Positions 21,001 to 31,817 of a stretch of DNA of 64,000 nucleotides are shown here, piece by piece. Position 1 is the stretch's first letter. Every line of letters starts with the position of its first letter. Source of the DNA: Lagopus muta (taxonomy: Eukaryota > Chordata > Aves > Galliformes > Phasianidae); contig NC_064435.1 in assembly GCF_023343835.1 (NCBI RefSeq), positions 82,842,134 to 82,906,133 on the forward strand. Reading direction: 5' to 3'. A program made the position numbers and the translations under genes. The notes below the pieces were generated by a model. It had not been told where the DNA came from and did not search any database. It worked only from the letters and a program-made list of their open reading frames with translations.

Positions 21001-24000
21001 CAGCATTCTAGTACTCTGCCTTTAATTGTGTAAACCAACAATTTAACTAGCTGAACCCTTTCCTCTGTTTCCTATTGTAAAACTCACTGACTTTATCCTC
21101 TTGAGACTTTGGCAGACTGGTTTGATTTGTTTAGCAGTGTTCACTCAAGAGAAGGAGCACTCACAATCACATTCCAGTTGCTCAAATACAACTAACTTCT
21201 ATTTCTTCATGCTCAAATTACCTCTCGAGGTTCAGAAGTGAGGTGGAACAATTTTTAAGCACTTCACAGTAAACGCCAAGCTACACATGAAGAACCTCTA
21301 CATCATTCTCATTCAGTAAAACCCCTTGCTCCCCACTCCAAGTACCAGCTCCTCATGTTATTTCCATATTCAGTGTTATCAAGTCTTATCACTAAGTCTT
21401 GAAACACCAATGACCTTTTATCCTGGCTGACACTTGTATGCATTCATCCTTCAGGAACCTGATTAATGTGCATCTTCCATAGCACCAGTAGTACTTCTAA
21501 CAATTTTAGTACTTTAGTTCTGACACCTTTTAGTTTCATTTATCAGCTATCATACTGGGGCTGTGGATGCCCCATCCCTGGAGGTGTTCAAGGCCAGGTT
21601 GGATGGGGTGCTGGGCAGCCTGGTCTGGTATTAAATGGGGAGGTTGGTGGCCCTGCCAGTGGTGAAGGGGATGGAGCTTCATGATCCTTGAAGTCCCTTC
21701 CAACCTGGGACATTCTGTGATTCTACGATTACCCCCATAGTTCTGCAAACAGACACGTTTCAGACCTGAACACATAAGTTTCCTCATAGGTAGAAACAGA
21801 GGGACAGGTATCATTCTCATGTTATAGATAGGAAACTAAAGCAGTACAGACACGGTACTACAGATAAAACTTATTTTCACAGATCTATGGCTAAATGTAA
21901 AAAAGATTAAAAATGAACATTTATAGACAAATTATATTTGAAGATCTTTGGAAGAAATCTCATTTTTTTCCCCCCATAACTGTCATTGATTAATTCAGAA
22001 GATCAACTTGCACAGCAATAAATTGCCCTTCACATAAACAAGCAATTACAATGACTGCACACACGTAGAAGTAATGCAAACAGTACTTACCATAACATGA
22101 TGCAATCCGTAGTACATCAAAATATCTGCTAAGGTAAAACTGTTTCCTGCAAGGTAGACTTTATCTTCAAGGTGTGCATTAAGATCCTAAAAATAATAAT
22201 TGAATAAAATGATTACAGTGCTGATGTGGGTAGACAAAACACTAAGGCAGTTAAAAAAAAAAAAAAGAGAAATTCCTCTGAGATCATACCTGTACAATAA
22301 ATGCCAGCTGCAATTTATTCAAACATAGAAAAGAAGACAGACATATAAAGATGAAAAATTTTAAGTACTTCCTAAATACTTTCAAATCCATCTTTTCCAG
22401 GCTACAATTTACTGAAATAAAAAAAATAACCTTGACTCATGCATTTTCTTGGCTAGCATGTATGACTCATAAGAACACCAGTGCTTCAAAGAAACGCTTA
22501 AATCACAAATATGCAACAAGTGAGGAAAACAAAGGTATGATGGGGTAGGAAGGGCATTTCAAGCTCCTGTCTGGAACTTGAAGCTAATTCGCTGCTTCCA
22601 TTTGACCCCTGCTTTTATTAATGTTGAAATCACTGATAGCAATTCACAATCAATACTGTCAGTTCAGTCACTACAGAAGCCCATTACAAAGGAGCACTGC
22701 TTCTGAACTTCACGTGTGCCTCTCTTGCTCAGCAACTCCGTATTAGATGCTACAAGGCTGTGTAGCAGAGGGCTTCCATTTCAGTTCAATGAGTAAATAG
22801 TTCAAGTCCGTATTACTTAAGGACTCCTTTAATATGCAATCATTCTCTGCAGGAAAACAGAAGGCTGATGTTTACTGTTGCTCAACTGCATTGTATCTGA
22901 AATTCAGGTACTGCCTGCCAGCTCTCTTTTCACCCATCCAGAAGTAGTACCCTCCATTTCACCATACCTTACCTACTTCTCATCCAAGTCACACATCTTT
23001 GTGCCCTCTACCTCCCTCTGAAGAAAACTTAACAGCCAGCAGATTTACTCAGCTCTAATACTAAGGGCAAACTGGTTTTTATGATGTTCTTTCCTGAAAG
23101 GTAGGAAAACAGTTCCCTGCCTTTTCCTTGTATGTGGAAATTTCCTGCTAATGTTCCTCTGCTGGTTGGAAAACAAACAAGAAAACAAACAAACAAGCCT
23201 CTAGTAAATGCAACTTCCTCCTGGAAATAAAGGTAAGAAGCTTAAACAATATTTTTCAAAGATCACAATTATCAGATCACGATTATTCAAGATTATCAGT
23301 CTCAACTACAGCTTGTTTCATTTTAAGGGAAGAATATGGGATATATTCATTACTGAAAGTAAAAAAAATAAATAGATTTAGCCTGAATTGCAATTCTAGC
23401 TCCATAATTCTGCTTTCTCAAACATGCAGACATATCCTACAGTGCATACACATAAAAAGAAAAAAAGGGAAACATCTGACCATGCATTTAAGTATGGCAA
23501 GTTGGACTCCATTATGCAATGTTCTTTGGCAGCCTCTTTATGACAGGAGTCCTGTGCTTCCTAATATTTAAACATCCAAGTGTCTGCTTTGATTTACTTT
23601 TACTAGAGCAAATCAAGGAAAAATATTAACCCCTGCATAGTTCAGACTCTGTATGGTCATCTGCCTCCAGCTATGTAGCTATTTATGTTTTTCTAAGACT
23701 GGTTTGCTGCTTTGTTCTTGTTTGTTAGGTCTCACTTTAAAGATGTAACTACAGTTCTGTAGTTGAATTTTATTCATGTAACAGAAGCAAATGCTATGTT
23801 GAAAAGAAAAGAGCTCACATGAGAAAATCTGCAAGTCAGTACATATGCTGCACGGTATATTTGTAAATACTCAAATTATTTATCAGTAAGAAATAACTCA
23901 AACTTCAAAGTAAAGTTACCCACTGAAATGTTAACAATTATTCATTTTAATTAAAATTTTATCAAGTCAGTTAACTGGCAGTTTGACAAATGTGGTTTAG

Positions 24001-27000
24001 TCGTGGATAAATCAGCATTAGTCTGCATTTTTCTTCTGGAATGCACACATTCCTCTCGTAAGATACAGAAAAATACTGATTTCATACTGTCAAAGTCAAG
24101 TTAATTTAGGAACACCACAGAGCATTCTTTTCCATGTGCACTAGGAACATTTAATCAATCCTGCCTCATATGTTGTACTTCCCGTGGATTATTATATTAC
24201 TGGCTAATTGCCAGCTGTGTTAGAATTCCTGAAAGCCAAGCCTTCTTAACTGTCCTCAGCATTAAATTCAAACAGCCTTCCTGCCACGGAGAGATTAACA
24301 AAAATATGAATGCAATACTCCATTTGAATTTCTATTACCATCTAGAAATTCAGGTCTGTTAGCTGTTATCTGTGTCACTGCCTTTCATCTACTTGATGTC
24401 TTCTTAAATCAATTATGTATTTACAACTCTAATAGCAAGTGATTGACAGAGTCTTGCAAAATGCTCGTGGCTAAATTAACTTCTTGGTGCAATCCTGCAG
24501 GAACCCCTTCTCAAGTTTCAGATACATTTAAAGTATAACAGCAGTTTACTGTAATAATGTGCACTGAACAACTGCAGCAATTTCAATCCCAGTTTTGGGT
24601 ACGAATGAGGAAAAAGCAAGAGAAAAAAACCAAGATGTTGTATTATTTATGGACTTACTGATGGATTTCTGAACTGATATTCTATGATACAAAATATCCT
24701 GATGCACAGTGACAGCTCAACACATCCCACACACAGCACATTTTTCATGTGGTTTACTTTAGCTACGAAGCACAATTGTCTGTAACCTAGTTCATCCATT
24801 AAGATAACTAAACCCCTCCCAGACCACAAGTTGAGACAGAGTCCACCATTGCATCTCAGGTAACAGCTGCCTCCTACAATGACTCAATAACTTATAAGGG
24901 ATCTAATCATACCCTGATTACATTTTGGATACTTTGCCCATAGAAATGCTCTGCTGGTATATGTACTTTCTTTCAACATTCCTTCAGTCAGCAATAGCCA
25001 CAGGGTCACTGCCCACCTAAATGCCTTCACGTGGCACTACACAAAGAGAGTTAAGCACTCACATGTCCCAAACAAATCCTGGACAACACAGAATCCAAGA
25101 AGAGGATTCAAGAGTCCTTCCAAGAAAGGCACAACTTCATGGTTAGGGGTGTATCCTTATTTTCAGTTCTGATGCAAGACATCTATCTAAAGGTGAGCTA
25201 AGCCTAGTCAGGAAAAATAGTATATTCATAATGTGATTTCTGCAAAGGACAGAAGAAAGATAGCTCTCTTAACAACTGCTGCTCAAATAATCAAAACACA
25301 ATCTTTTATGCCTGCAAGCAAACAATTTCACTCTTAGAAAGAGGAGAGGAGTGGAAACAGGCACAGAGTTCCAATAAAGCTTGCTGGACAAGCTTGTTGA
25401 AGTGGTTAGGCAACCCACTGAAAAACAGCATACAAGAACCATGGATTAATGCCATGAAGGCAAATGCAATGGATTAACCTACATATGATACAAACAGTAC
25501 ACAGTGATAGAAACAGTAATTTTTCAAACAAGTACAACAATAACTGAAACTTGTAACAATTTATTTAGATTTCTAATTGAACTTCTGATTGGAGCCAGAA
25601 AGCACAAGAAATTAGGACAGAATTGGCTGTAATCATGGAATGTTTTTTATATGAGATGCTGCAAGGCTATAATCACTTTCCAGAAAACAGAGTTAGAACT
25701 TCCTACAGCTCCACAGAAGCTTTTCTGTGGAATACAGTAGAAACTCCCAGCTACATTTTGAATAGACAGTATTTGCTCCCCCTCAGGTACCAAGTTTTCA
25801 ATACATAAAATTGACAAATCAGAGACATTCAAATCTCATGAATGGAATTAGTTAATATTCAAGCAGAAATTTGGTGGCATGAGCATTTCTCAGAAGTTCT
25901 CAGTTCTTCGGCAGAGGAGCAGAATCCCTACTTGGTATCAAGAAAAACTCAAGAATTCAGATATTCCCCCCACTCCTCATATGTAATTTAATTTCCCACT
26001 AATTAAACATCATTCCATTGATCAGAAGCAAAGGAAATTCAGTCTCATTCTGTGGAAACTGAAGTTAACATAACACACTGGACTGATATCATCACCACCA
26101 TTGACAGTAATTATTTCTACACATCCGCAGACCAGCCCACAGGCATTGCTTTTGTTTGTTTTGTCCAGCACAGCAACTCAACCCAATTTGGACAGAACTA
26201 TTTAACACTTGCATTGAAAATTTCTGAACTGTACGGATTTTGCTCCAAATAAATTAAAAATTCTTCTTGAGGTGGCCTCCTTCACAATTGTTTTCATGTC
26301 AGGTAACAGCTTTAGTCAACTTGCCAGTCAGAACAAGCTTACAAATGTTTTCTTAAGGCTAACAAAAAAACCCTCCCTCTCTTCAAATTAGCAAACATTA
26401 CAGCAGTTATTAACTGATGTTTTTCAGAACCACATCAGCTCATTTAAGGGTTAACCAGTGGCAGCCTAAAGTTTACAACAGAAGCAACTGAACTGTTTTT
26501 GGCACAGCTTATTATAAATTGTGGCTCTAGGCTGCAACTGTCCCAAGACTGCCATTGATTATTCCAGACACGCTGTAAAACTACAGTCTCAGACTTGCCT
26601 CCCTATTTTAGTCCCCCCCCTCCTTTCTTTTCCCTTCTCATACTCCCTTTTGGCATAGTATACTTTAATGGTAGGCTGCCTCTTGTTCTGATTAATCACG
26701 GCAGCAAGAGAACAAATTAAAAAAAAAAAGTTAATTGCTACCCTGCAAAATTATTAGTGCTGGAGCTATTCCACAGCATCAAGATAAACTCTGGCCATTC
26801 AGCATCTGCTATGAAAGAAAAGCTGCAGAAAAAATTAAGTGCTATTTAGGATCTCTCTCTTCGCACACAGACACAGACACACACACACAGACACAGAGGT
26901 AGTCAGCGTAACTTCAGGGAGACTTTCTCAATGATGAACTTTTGTTTGGAAATAATTTATCCACATGTCTGTTTTAGCAAATTGCATTTTCTGAACTGTC

Positions 27001-30000
27001 AGCAAAGGCAAAACTGAAAAAGACAAAAAATACCAGCTTCAGAATGAAAATGTACCTGGTGTTACCACCCAATCAGCTCTACAAAATACTTGTGGGTGCA
27101 ATGACAAAGCAGGTATCATCATTTAAGCCACTCAGACTTGAAGTCTTCAATTTTTGTGAATTAGACTAAGGGCAAATCCTTGCAAGATGCCAATTCATTT
27201 GTTTGGATGTTGCCTAGAATATTAGGAAGGTAAATAATGACTGCTGTGATGAAGCTCTACGTAGCTGAACAGTCTTCTATCAAATTATATATATAAAAAA
27301 AAAAGGTAGAAAGGGGTCTCCAGCAGCCACCTCGCCTTGTCACACCTCCTGTTCAAAGTATAGCTAAACTTTAAGTTAAATCATAATTAGTCCATGCCTC
27401 CGTCAGTTGAATACTTAAATCTTGAGGGATAGACAGCACTTTCAAAGAGTAGCTCTGACTGTAAAGGTTCTGATACCATCCACACAGAAGATAAAACTAG
27501 TGCTGTTACAGGAAAAAAAAAAAAAAAAGCAAGCTTGTGCTCATCCTATAGATAAAATGAGACCAAGATAACTCAGATTATCTGAGGTGTAAGTGAAAGA
27601 AGTGATTCTGTAGGATGCTCACCAACTCAGTCTTGTTACCGGGCACAATATCCCATGGCCTTAAGATTTAGGGTGCTGTCACTTAGAGAAGGATAATGAA
27701 TTATTAACAACATATTGCTCTGCACCACTCCCAAAATGTAAAATCTCCTTTGATTTCAAGCAAGGCAGAAAGTTACATCTATAAACAATACTGGAGCAGC
27801 AGCCTATCTTTGGCTTGCTGCAATTTTATTTGACTCAGATCTGCCACACCTAACAAAAATCAGAAGCATTAAATCTCTGCTATCACAAAGAATAGACAAT
27901 CCAAAGCCTAGCAACTCACAAAGCCACATCCAAATCTAGACTGATTCAGTAGCATTTGGGTCTTTCTATTTAAAATTGATATGTGTTTCATATACACTTG
28001 GTAAACAGTCCCTCAGTACTTAAAAGCATAAAGCAATTTTTCTCTTCAAGCTCTGTTCCCAAAAGATTGCAAAGATTCCAATTATCAGTCACAAGGAGTA
28101 AGCAGCAAAATAGAATAAGCTTTTCAATCTACTCCCTGCCATCTGGCTGCTTAAATAAAGGGGTTACCCCTGAGATTTTTTTTTTGTTTCCACCTATCTT
28201 AGAAGAAGAAAGCTTCAGACTACAAGAAAAAACTGAGTACAGTTGTCTGAAGGCTCCGTACAAAGCAGCTGCATTTGAAGATCAGTTTTGTAGATTTGCA
28301 AAATCTGAAGGTTTTGTTTTTCACTGTTTCACAACACAACTGAGACAACATCATGTAAGGACTATATTGCAATTACCAAATCAGGAGGAGAAAAAAAATC
28401 TGTATCTGCACAGTTATCTTGAAATACAGCACAGCTTGTTTATAACTGAGGTTTTATGAAGACAGAAAGAAACCAGAGCATCACAAGACAGAGCTGTTAA
28501 ATAATCTCTGTCTGGAATGTTCTAAGCAGTTCACAGCATTACAGCCATAAAATGTGGTAAGAGACCGGCTTCATGTATTTTTGAGTTTGCTTTCAGGTGG
28601 CTTTTATGTTTTGCTAATAAAAACCAAAAAGCAGAAGAAAAGCCAGCACTGAAAGACACTCTCCAGTTACTAATCACTTACTTGGTTTTGCTCATGTTAG
28701 CACACAGATATTTTTCAAGGCCTAATCTCTCCAAAATGCATTGCCAAGTCAGAACTAAGCACTCCTTACCTTCAGAACTGTTCTGGTATCTTCTCTACTA
28801 GATTGTCTGCCTACTTGAGTCACTCTGTATTCCAACCACTGATGAACCACTGCTTTCTCCTCTGCAGAGCTTCCAAGCAGTTGCTCTTTCTTAGCCTGTT
28901 TAACTAAGTATGAAGCTATGGTAACTAATCCTGTCAGACCAGGACCGTTGTTTGTCTGCAGAACAGGAACCTAGGAAAAGGAAGAAATGTTGTAACGTTA
29001 CAAAACTCATTCAAAAAAAAGCAGACTCTTTGTGAGCTTAACTATTATTTCTTTGTAGTCTCTCAGAAGACTCTTAAAAAACAATGTATCAATTTGTAAG
29101 CATTCAAGCTAAAAGTAATAACAAAGTGAAATATGCATGTTGTATTTCTACTTTTTGGGGTGGTTTATTTTCAGTTTTTACAGATTACACATTCAGTGCG
29201 CACTGGGCAACCCAGAACTCCTTCAGCTCAGTGCACATTTATCACAAAATAATCAAGCTGCACTAATACTAGCAGTAAGTAGTTGTGTTGTTCTAACACT
29301 GTCAGGAGACACTAACTGAACCATGATTCGTTTTCAGGTTCCAGGCTCCAACTTCAGTTTCCAGTTTCCATCACGACAGCCTGACTTAGTGAAATACTTA
29401 TACACACTTCCTGTCCTATTGCCAAACAGCAGAACAAGCTATTAGTTCAGAGAGGACAACATAACACAAACCTCTAGCTTGAATTGCGTATCTGTTAGTG
29501 ATGTTACCACGTTCAAGTGATTTTAATTAATTGTCTCTGGGAAAAAATATTAATCAATCTTTATAATAATAAAGCATAACGTGTCTTCAACAAAAAGGAG
29601 CATATCTTAAACATTTCAATATTTTAACTACAGCAAATTAAAGACCCCTATTATTGTAAGAACTGATTATATTTAAGTTGTGAAATTAAATTGTGTTTTA
29701 TGAAGAAGCAGAAGAGAATCAGTGACACAGAATTTTTAAAGGCAACGTACTGGAGTTACAAAATCACTGTTCAAGAGCACAACTTCACAACATGGTCCTC
29801 ATCACTGTTTCACAAGCATTGCTTCAAAGAGAAGCATCAAAACACATAAAACACTTAAAATTGAACATGTTATAGGCTTTGGGGGTATGGAAAAATGAGT
29901 AGCCAGTTTGCCTTGAAAAGCTCCTTCGGAACACACAATTAATAGAGCAAGTATTAACAATCTTTTACAGCAGGAAAGGAAACTCAACTACTAAGAATCA

Positions 30001-31065
30001 AAAATGAAATGAATGCAACTTCACTGCAACAGCCTAAAGTTTATTCACTCATTCATGGCATCACATGGTGCAAAGTTATCATTTCTTAAGGGTATCTTAG
30101 CACACAAAGGACACCATCTACCTTCAGATTTAGTGAATGTAATAAGATGTAAGTTTAATATACAGCATTTAATCTGCAGTTCTGCCTGGAGTCCTTGACT
30201 ATGCATTTTTTTCACTGAACACATGATCAGGAAAAGTGATGGACAGCCAGATTTCATGACTCACACCTTCAGAGTAATGCCAGTCATGGCACTGAAACAT
30301 CACTCGAATTGTTAACTAAGGAAGCTTACTACATTTGAAAGCAAGGAATGCAGATGTGGATATCAAGCACTGTAATCATAAACAGTAAATTAAGTGAAAG
30401 AAAAACAACACGTACAAAAGCAGAAGGGAACTGCACAGTTGCTTTTCTCTGGTATTCTTCTCAGAGAAGAGCCTGCAAAGGCTCCCACACATCTGCCCTT
30501 CCCCTGCTCCCCACACTATTTCCCTCAAGCCCCCGTTGCCTTTCAAGCTGCAGAACGTAACGCTTTGCTGCAAGCTTCAAGATACTGAGACATCGACTTT
30601 AATTCGAGCAGAGTTTTAACGCGCAAATCCCTTTGCCTCAGATGCATTTCTAACACCGAAACCCTACCCTTTATCTCACCACGTCAGCACAGATATAACC
30701 GCACTGACACCAGGGAAACGCAGGCACAAGGAGAGCGCCGCATGAGTTAAGCCGACGTGTCTCCACGAGGCACAGTAAGCCTTTTAACCCAGAGGGAGAA
30801 GCTCCCTGGACGTGCGGGCGACAGCGATCCGCCACAGCGAGAGGAGAGAGGTGAAAAAAGGCGATGGAGAGGAGATGACGGCGCAGGACGGGGATAGCTG
30901 AGGGAAAGGACACCCGCGCGCCGCTGCCCGCTCCCGGCCCCTCCTGGCTCCCTTCACCTGCCGCTCCCCCTGGGCGCCGTACTTGTTCCCGCTCTGCAGA
31001 CCCAGCGCCTTCTCCAGTAAGGCCAGCTCATCCGCTACCGGCCCCAGCCGCGCGGCGGCCGCCAT
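14900..31065 (-). CDS. EEF1E1: EEF1E1 (AIMP3/p18), complete gene, four coding exons
   Basis: The product is a non-catalytic scaffold protein of the cytoplasmic multi-tRNA-synthetase complex. In mammals it binds methionyl-tRNA synthetase and also enters the nucleus after DNA damage, where it supports ATM/ATR-p53 signalling (family knowledge). Coding exons, read on the minus strand, are 31065-30958, 28970-28770, 22186-22091 and 15040-14900. Their lengths of 36, 67, 32 and 46 codons give 181 residues. All junctions use GT/AG and fall on codon boundaries. Conserved blocks visible are [11 protein letters not shown] (exon 1), PVLQTNNGP and [10 protein letters not shown] (exon 2), LEDKVYL and FTLADIL (exon 3), and NVSRWF, HIQHYPG and [12 protein letters not shown] (exon 4). 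Exons 2-4 form the GST-C-like part of the fold. Human EEF1E1 has 174 residues, and the 7 extra here are all in exon 1. The start chosen is the MAAAA methionine that aligns with the mammalian start. Confidence 0.97.
15549..16035 (+). mobile_element. CR1 fragment, about 490 bp
   Basis: It runs from GGAAGGACATGGAGCTC and GTCCAGAGGAGGGCCAC through AGAAGGCTCCGGGGAGACC to the 3' end TTCTGTGATTC. It is in EEF1E1 intron 3, antisense to the gene, and looks relatively young. Confidence 0.93.
18296..18729 (-). mobile_element. CR1 fragment, about 430 bp
   Basis: It reads AGAATGGCCTGGGTTGAAAA through the 5' end at TTTCTTGTGCTTGTGGCCCC. It is the same type of copy as 15549-16035 but in opposite orientation, 2.3 kb away in the same intron. 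Confidence 0.93.
19340..19396 (+). mobile_element. Short CR1 3' end
   Basis: The only part left is the last 55-60 bases: GGTTGGACTGCATGGTCTTG, CAACCTTGGTGATTCTGATTC. Confidence 0.85.
21553..21732 (+). mobile_element. CR1 3' fragment, 180 bp
   Basis: It starts at GGCTGTGGATGCCCCATCCC and ends at CATTCTGTGATTCTACGATT. It lies in EEF1E1 intron 3, about 360 bases from exon 3. Confidence 0.92.
22091..22186 (-). CDS. EEF1E1: EEF1E1 coding exon 3
   Basis: This 96-bp exon encodes 32 residues, including LEDKVYLAG and the N-capping-type motif FTLADIL typical of the GST C-terminal domain. The acceptor is TTTTTAG and the donor ATG|GTAAGT. It is phase 0 at both ends. Confidence 0.97.
22187..28769 (-). 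other. EEF1E1 intron 2
   Basis: About 6.6 kb, AT-rich. It contains a short CA/GA-type repeat (26863-26898), A-runs near 27.3 and 27.5 kb, and no recognisable transposon. On the opposite strand there is a 158-codon open frame (27983-28459) and an exon-like segment (22457-22534), discussed among the findings. Confidence 0.9.
26863..26898 (+). repeat. CACAGA/CA simple repeat
   Basis: A short run of mixed CACAGA and CA units in EEF1E1 intron 2. Confidence 0.8.
28770..28970 (-). CDS. EEF1E1: EEF1E1 coding exon 2
   Basis: This is a 201-bp exon encoding 67 residues from [10 protein letters not shown] to the VLK before the donor. The acceptor is TTTTCCTAG and the donor AAG|GTAAGG. Both ends are phase 0. 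The length equals the corresponding human exon exactly (67 codons). Confidence 0.97.
28971..30957 (-). other. EEF1E1 intron 1
   Basis: About 2.0 kb between coding exons 1 and 2. I see no recognisable repeat family or second gene in it. The end nearest exon 1 (about 30.5-30.95 kb) is GC-richer and belongs to the edge of the promoter CpG island. Confidence 0.9.
30958..31065 (-). CDS. EEF1E1: EEF1E1 coding exon 1
   Basis: This exon encodes residues 1-36, beginning [13 protein letters not shown] and ending GAQGERQ. The donor is CAG|GTGAAG. It lies inside a CpG island and is GC-rich compared with the other exons. The reading frame stays open upstream of this ATG, but the residues there do not resemble the family, so the MAAAA start is preferred. 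Confidence 0.95.
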
Positions 31066-31295
31066 CTTTCTCAGAGAAGCACCTGGTCGGAAAGGACCGG
31101 CCGCAGCCGCCACCTGCCAACAACCGCTAATCCCATTGGAGAACACGGCACCACACCTCCTCAACAACCGTTGTTGCCATTGGGCTGAAGGACTCAGCCG
31201 ACCAATCAGACGCTCGGCTCAGTCCACTCTTGCGAGGAGCCAATCCGAGTTTTGAAACCTCGGGAGAAGCGAGGGAGGTTCCGCGGTTCGCTGAG

Positions 31296-31307
31296 TGCGC
31301 ATGCGCA
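31296..31307. promoter_or_regulatory. NRF-1 type palindrome (site 1)
   Basis: TGCGCATGCGCA is a perfect 12-base palindrome containing the NRF-1 consensus GCGCATGCGC. It lies about 230 bases upstream of the EEF1E1 start codon. NRF-1 commonly acts in CpG-island promoters of mitochondrial and translation genes (known). Confidence 0.75.
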
Positions 31308-31351
31308 AGGGACGCCCGCGCGCAGAGGTGGGCACGCCTCAGTTTGTAGAT

Positions 31352-31361
31352 TGCGCATGCG
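31352..31361. promoter_or_regulatory. NRF-1 type palindrome (site 2)
   Basis: TGCGCATGCG is a second close NRF-1 match 56 bases beyond the first, in the same CpG island. Confidence 0.7.
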
Positions 31362-31627
31362 TGGAGGGCGGGGACATACTGCCAGGGTGTGACGTCCGGT
31401 GCTGAGCGGGGCGGTGGTTGTGCGCGGGGTGGAAGGCGGGCAGGGGAGGTTGGAGGGCTGTTGAGTTGTCTGGCGCTGCGCGGAGCGGGGTTGGCGTTAG
31501 TCTGTTTGTACGGGTGCGCGTTCAGTGCGGCACGAGGTGCGGCCTCGTCCTTAAGCGAGAGTGGATCCGTGGTTGCTCCTCTGAAAGAGGCAGTTAAACG
31601 GAGAAAAACAAGCAGCGCTGAAACAGT

Positions 31628-31817
31628 CATAGGGTCACAGAATCACAGAATGGCCTGGCTTGAAAAGGACCACAATGATCACCTAGTTTCAAATCCCCTG
31701 CTACATGCAGGGTCACCAACCAGCAGACCAGGCTGCCCAGAGCCACATCCAGCCTGGCCTTGAATGCCTCCAGGGGTGGGGCATCCACAACCTCCTTGGG
31801 CAACCTGTTCCAGTATT
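31628..31817 (-). mobile_element. CR1 3' fragment at the promoter edge
   Basis: It reads ACAGAATGGCCTGGCTTGAA to GGGCAACCTGTTCCAGTATT. It is 190 bp and inserted at the right border of the EEF1E1 CpG island, about 560 bases from the start codon. It appears to be the same young type as the intron 3 copies. Confidence 0.92.

Larger units (their letters stand above)
15041..22090 (-). other. EEF1E1 intron 3
   Basis: About 7.0 kb, AT-rich. It carries four CR1 fragments (15549-16035 plus, 18296-18729 minus, 19340-19396 plus, 21553-21732 plus) and a short ACT-type triplet repeat at about 19917-19957. No other gene is recognisable. Confidence 0.9.
30940..31640. promoter_or_regulatory. EEF1E1 CpG-island promoter
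   Basis: A GC- and CpG-rich block covers EEF1E1 exon 1 and about 570 bases upstream, in otherwise AT-rich DNA. It has no obvious TATA box, as expected of a housekeeping gene. Four CCAAT boxes (31135-31139 and 31179-31183 on the minus strand, 31202-31206 and 31240-31244 on the plus strand) lie within 110 bases, and two NRF-1-like palindromes lie further out. The mixed CCAAT orientation fits divergent transcription, but no recognisable protein-coding gene starts to the right. Confidence 0.85.

Noticed and set aside
31127-31763. Overlapping open frames on both strands upstream of EEF1E1 exon 1 (up to 167 codons)
   Set aside because: They arise from the stop-poor CpG island, run into a CR1 copy on the right, and have Arg/Ala/Pro-rich sequence typical of GC-rich noncoding DNA.
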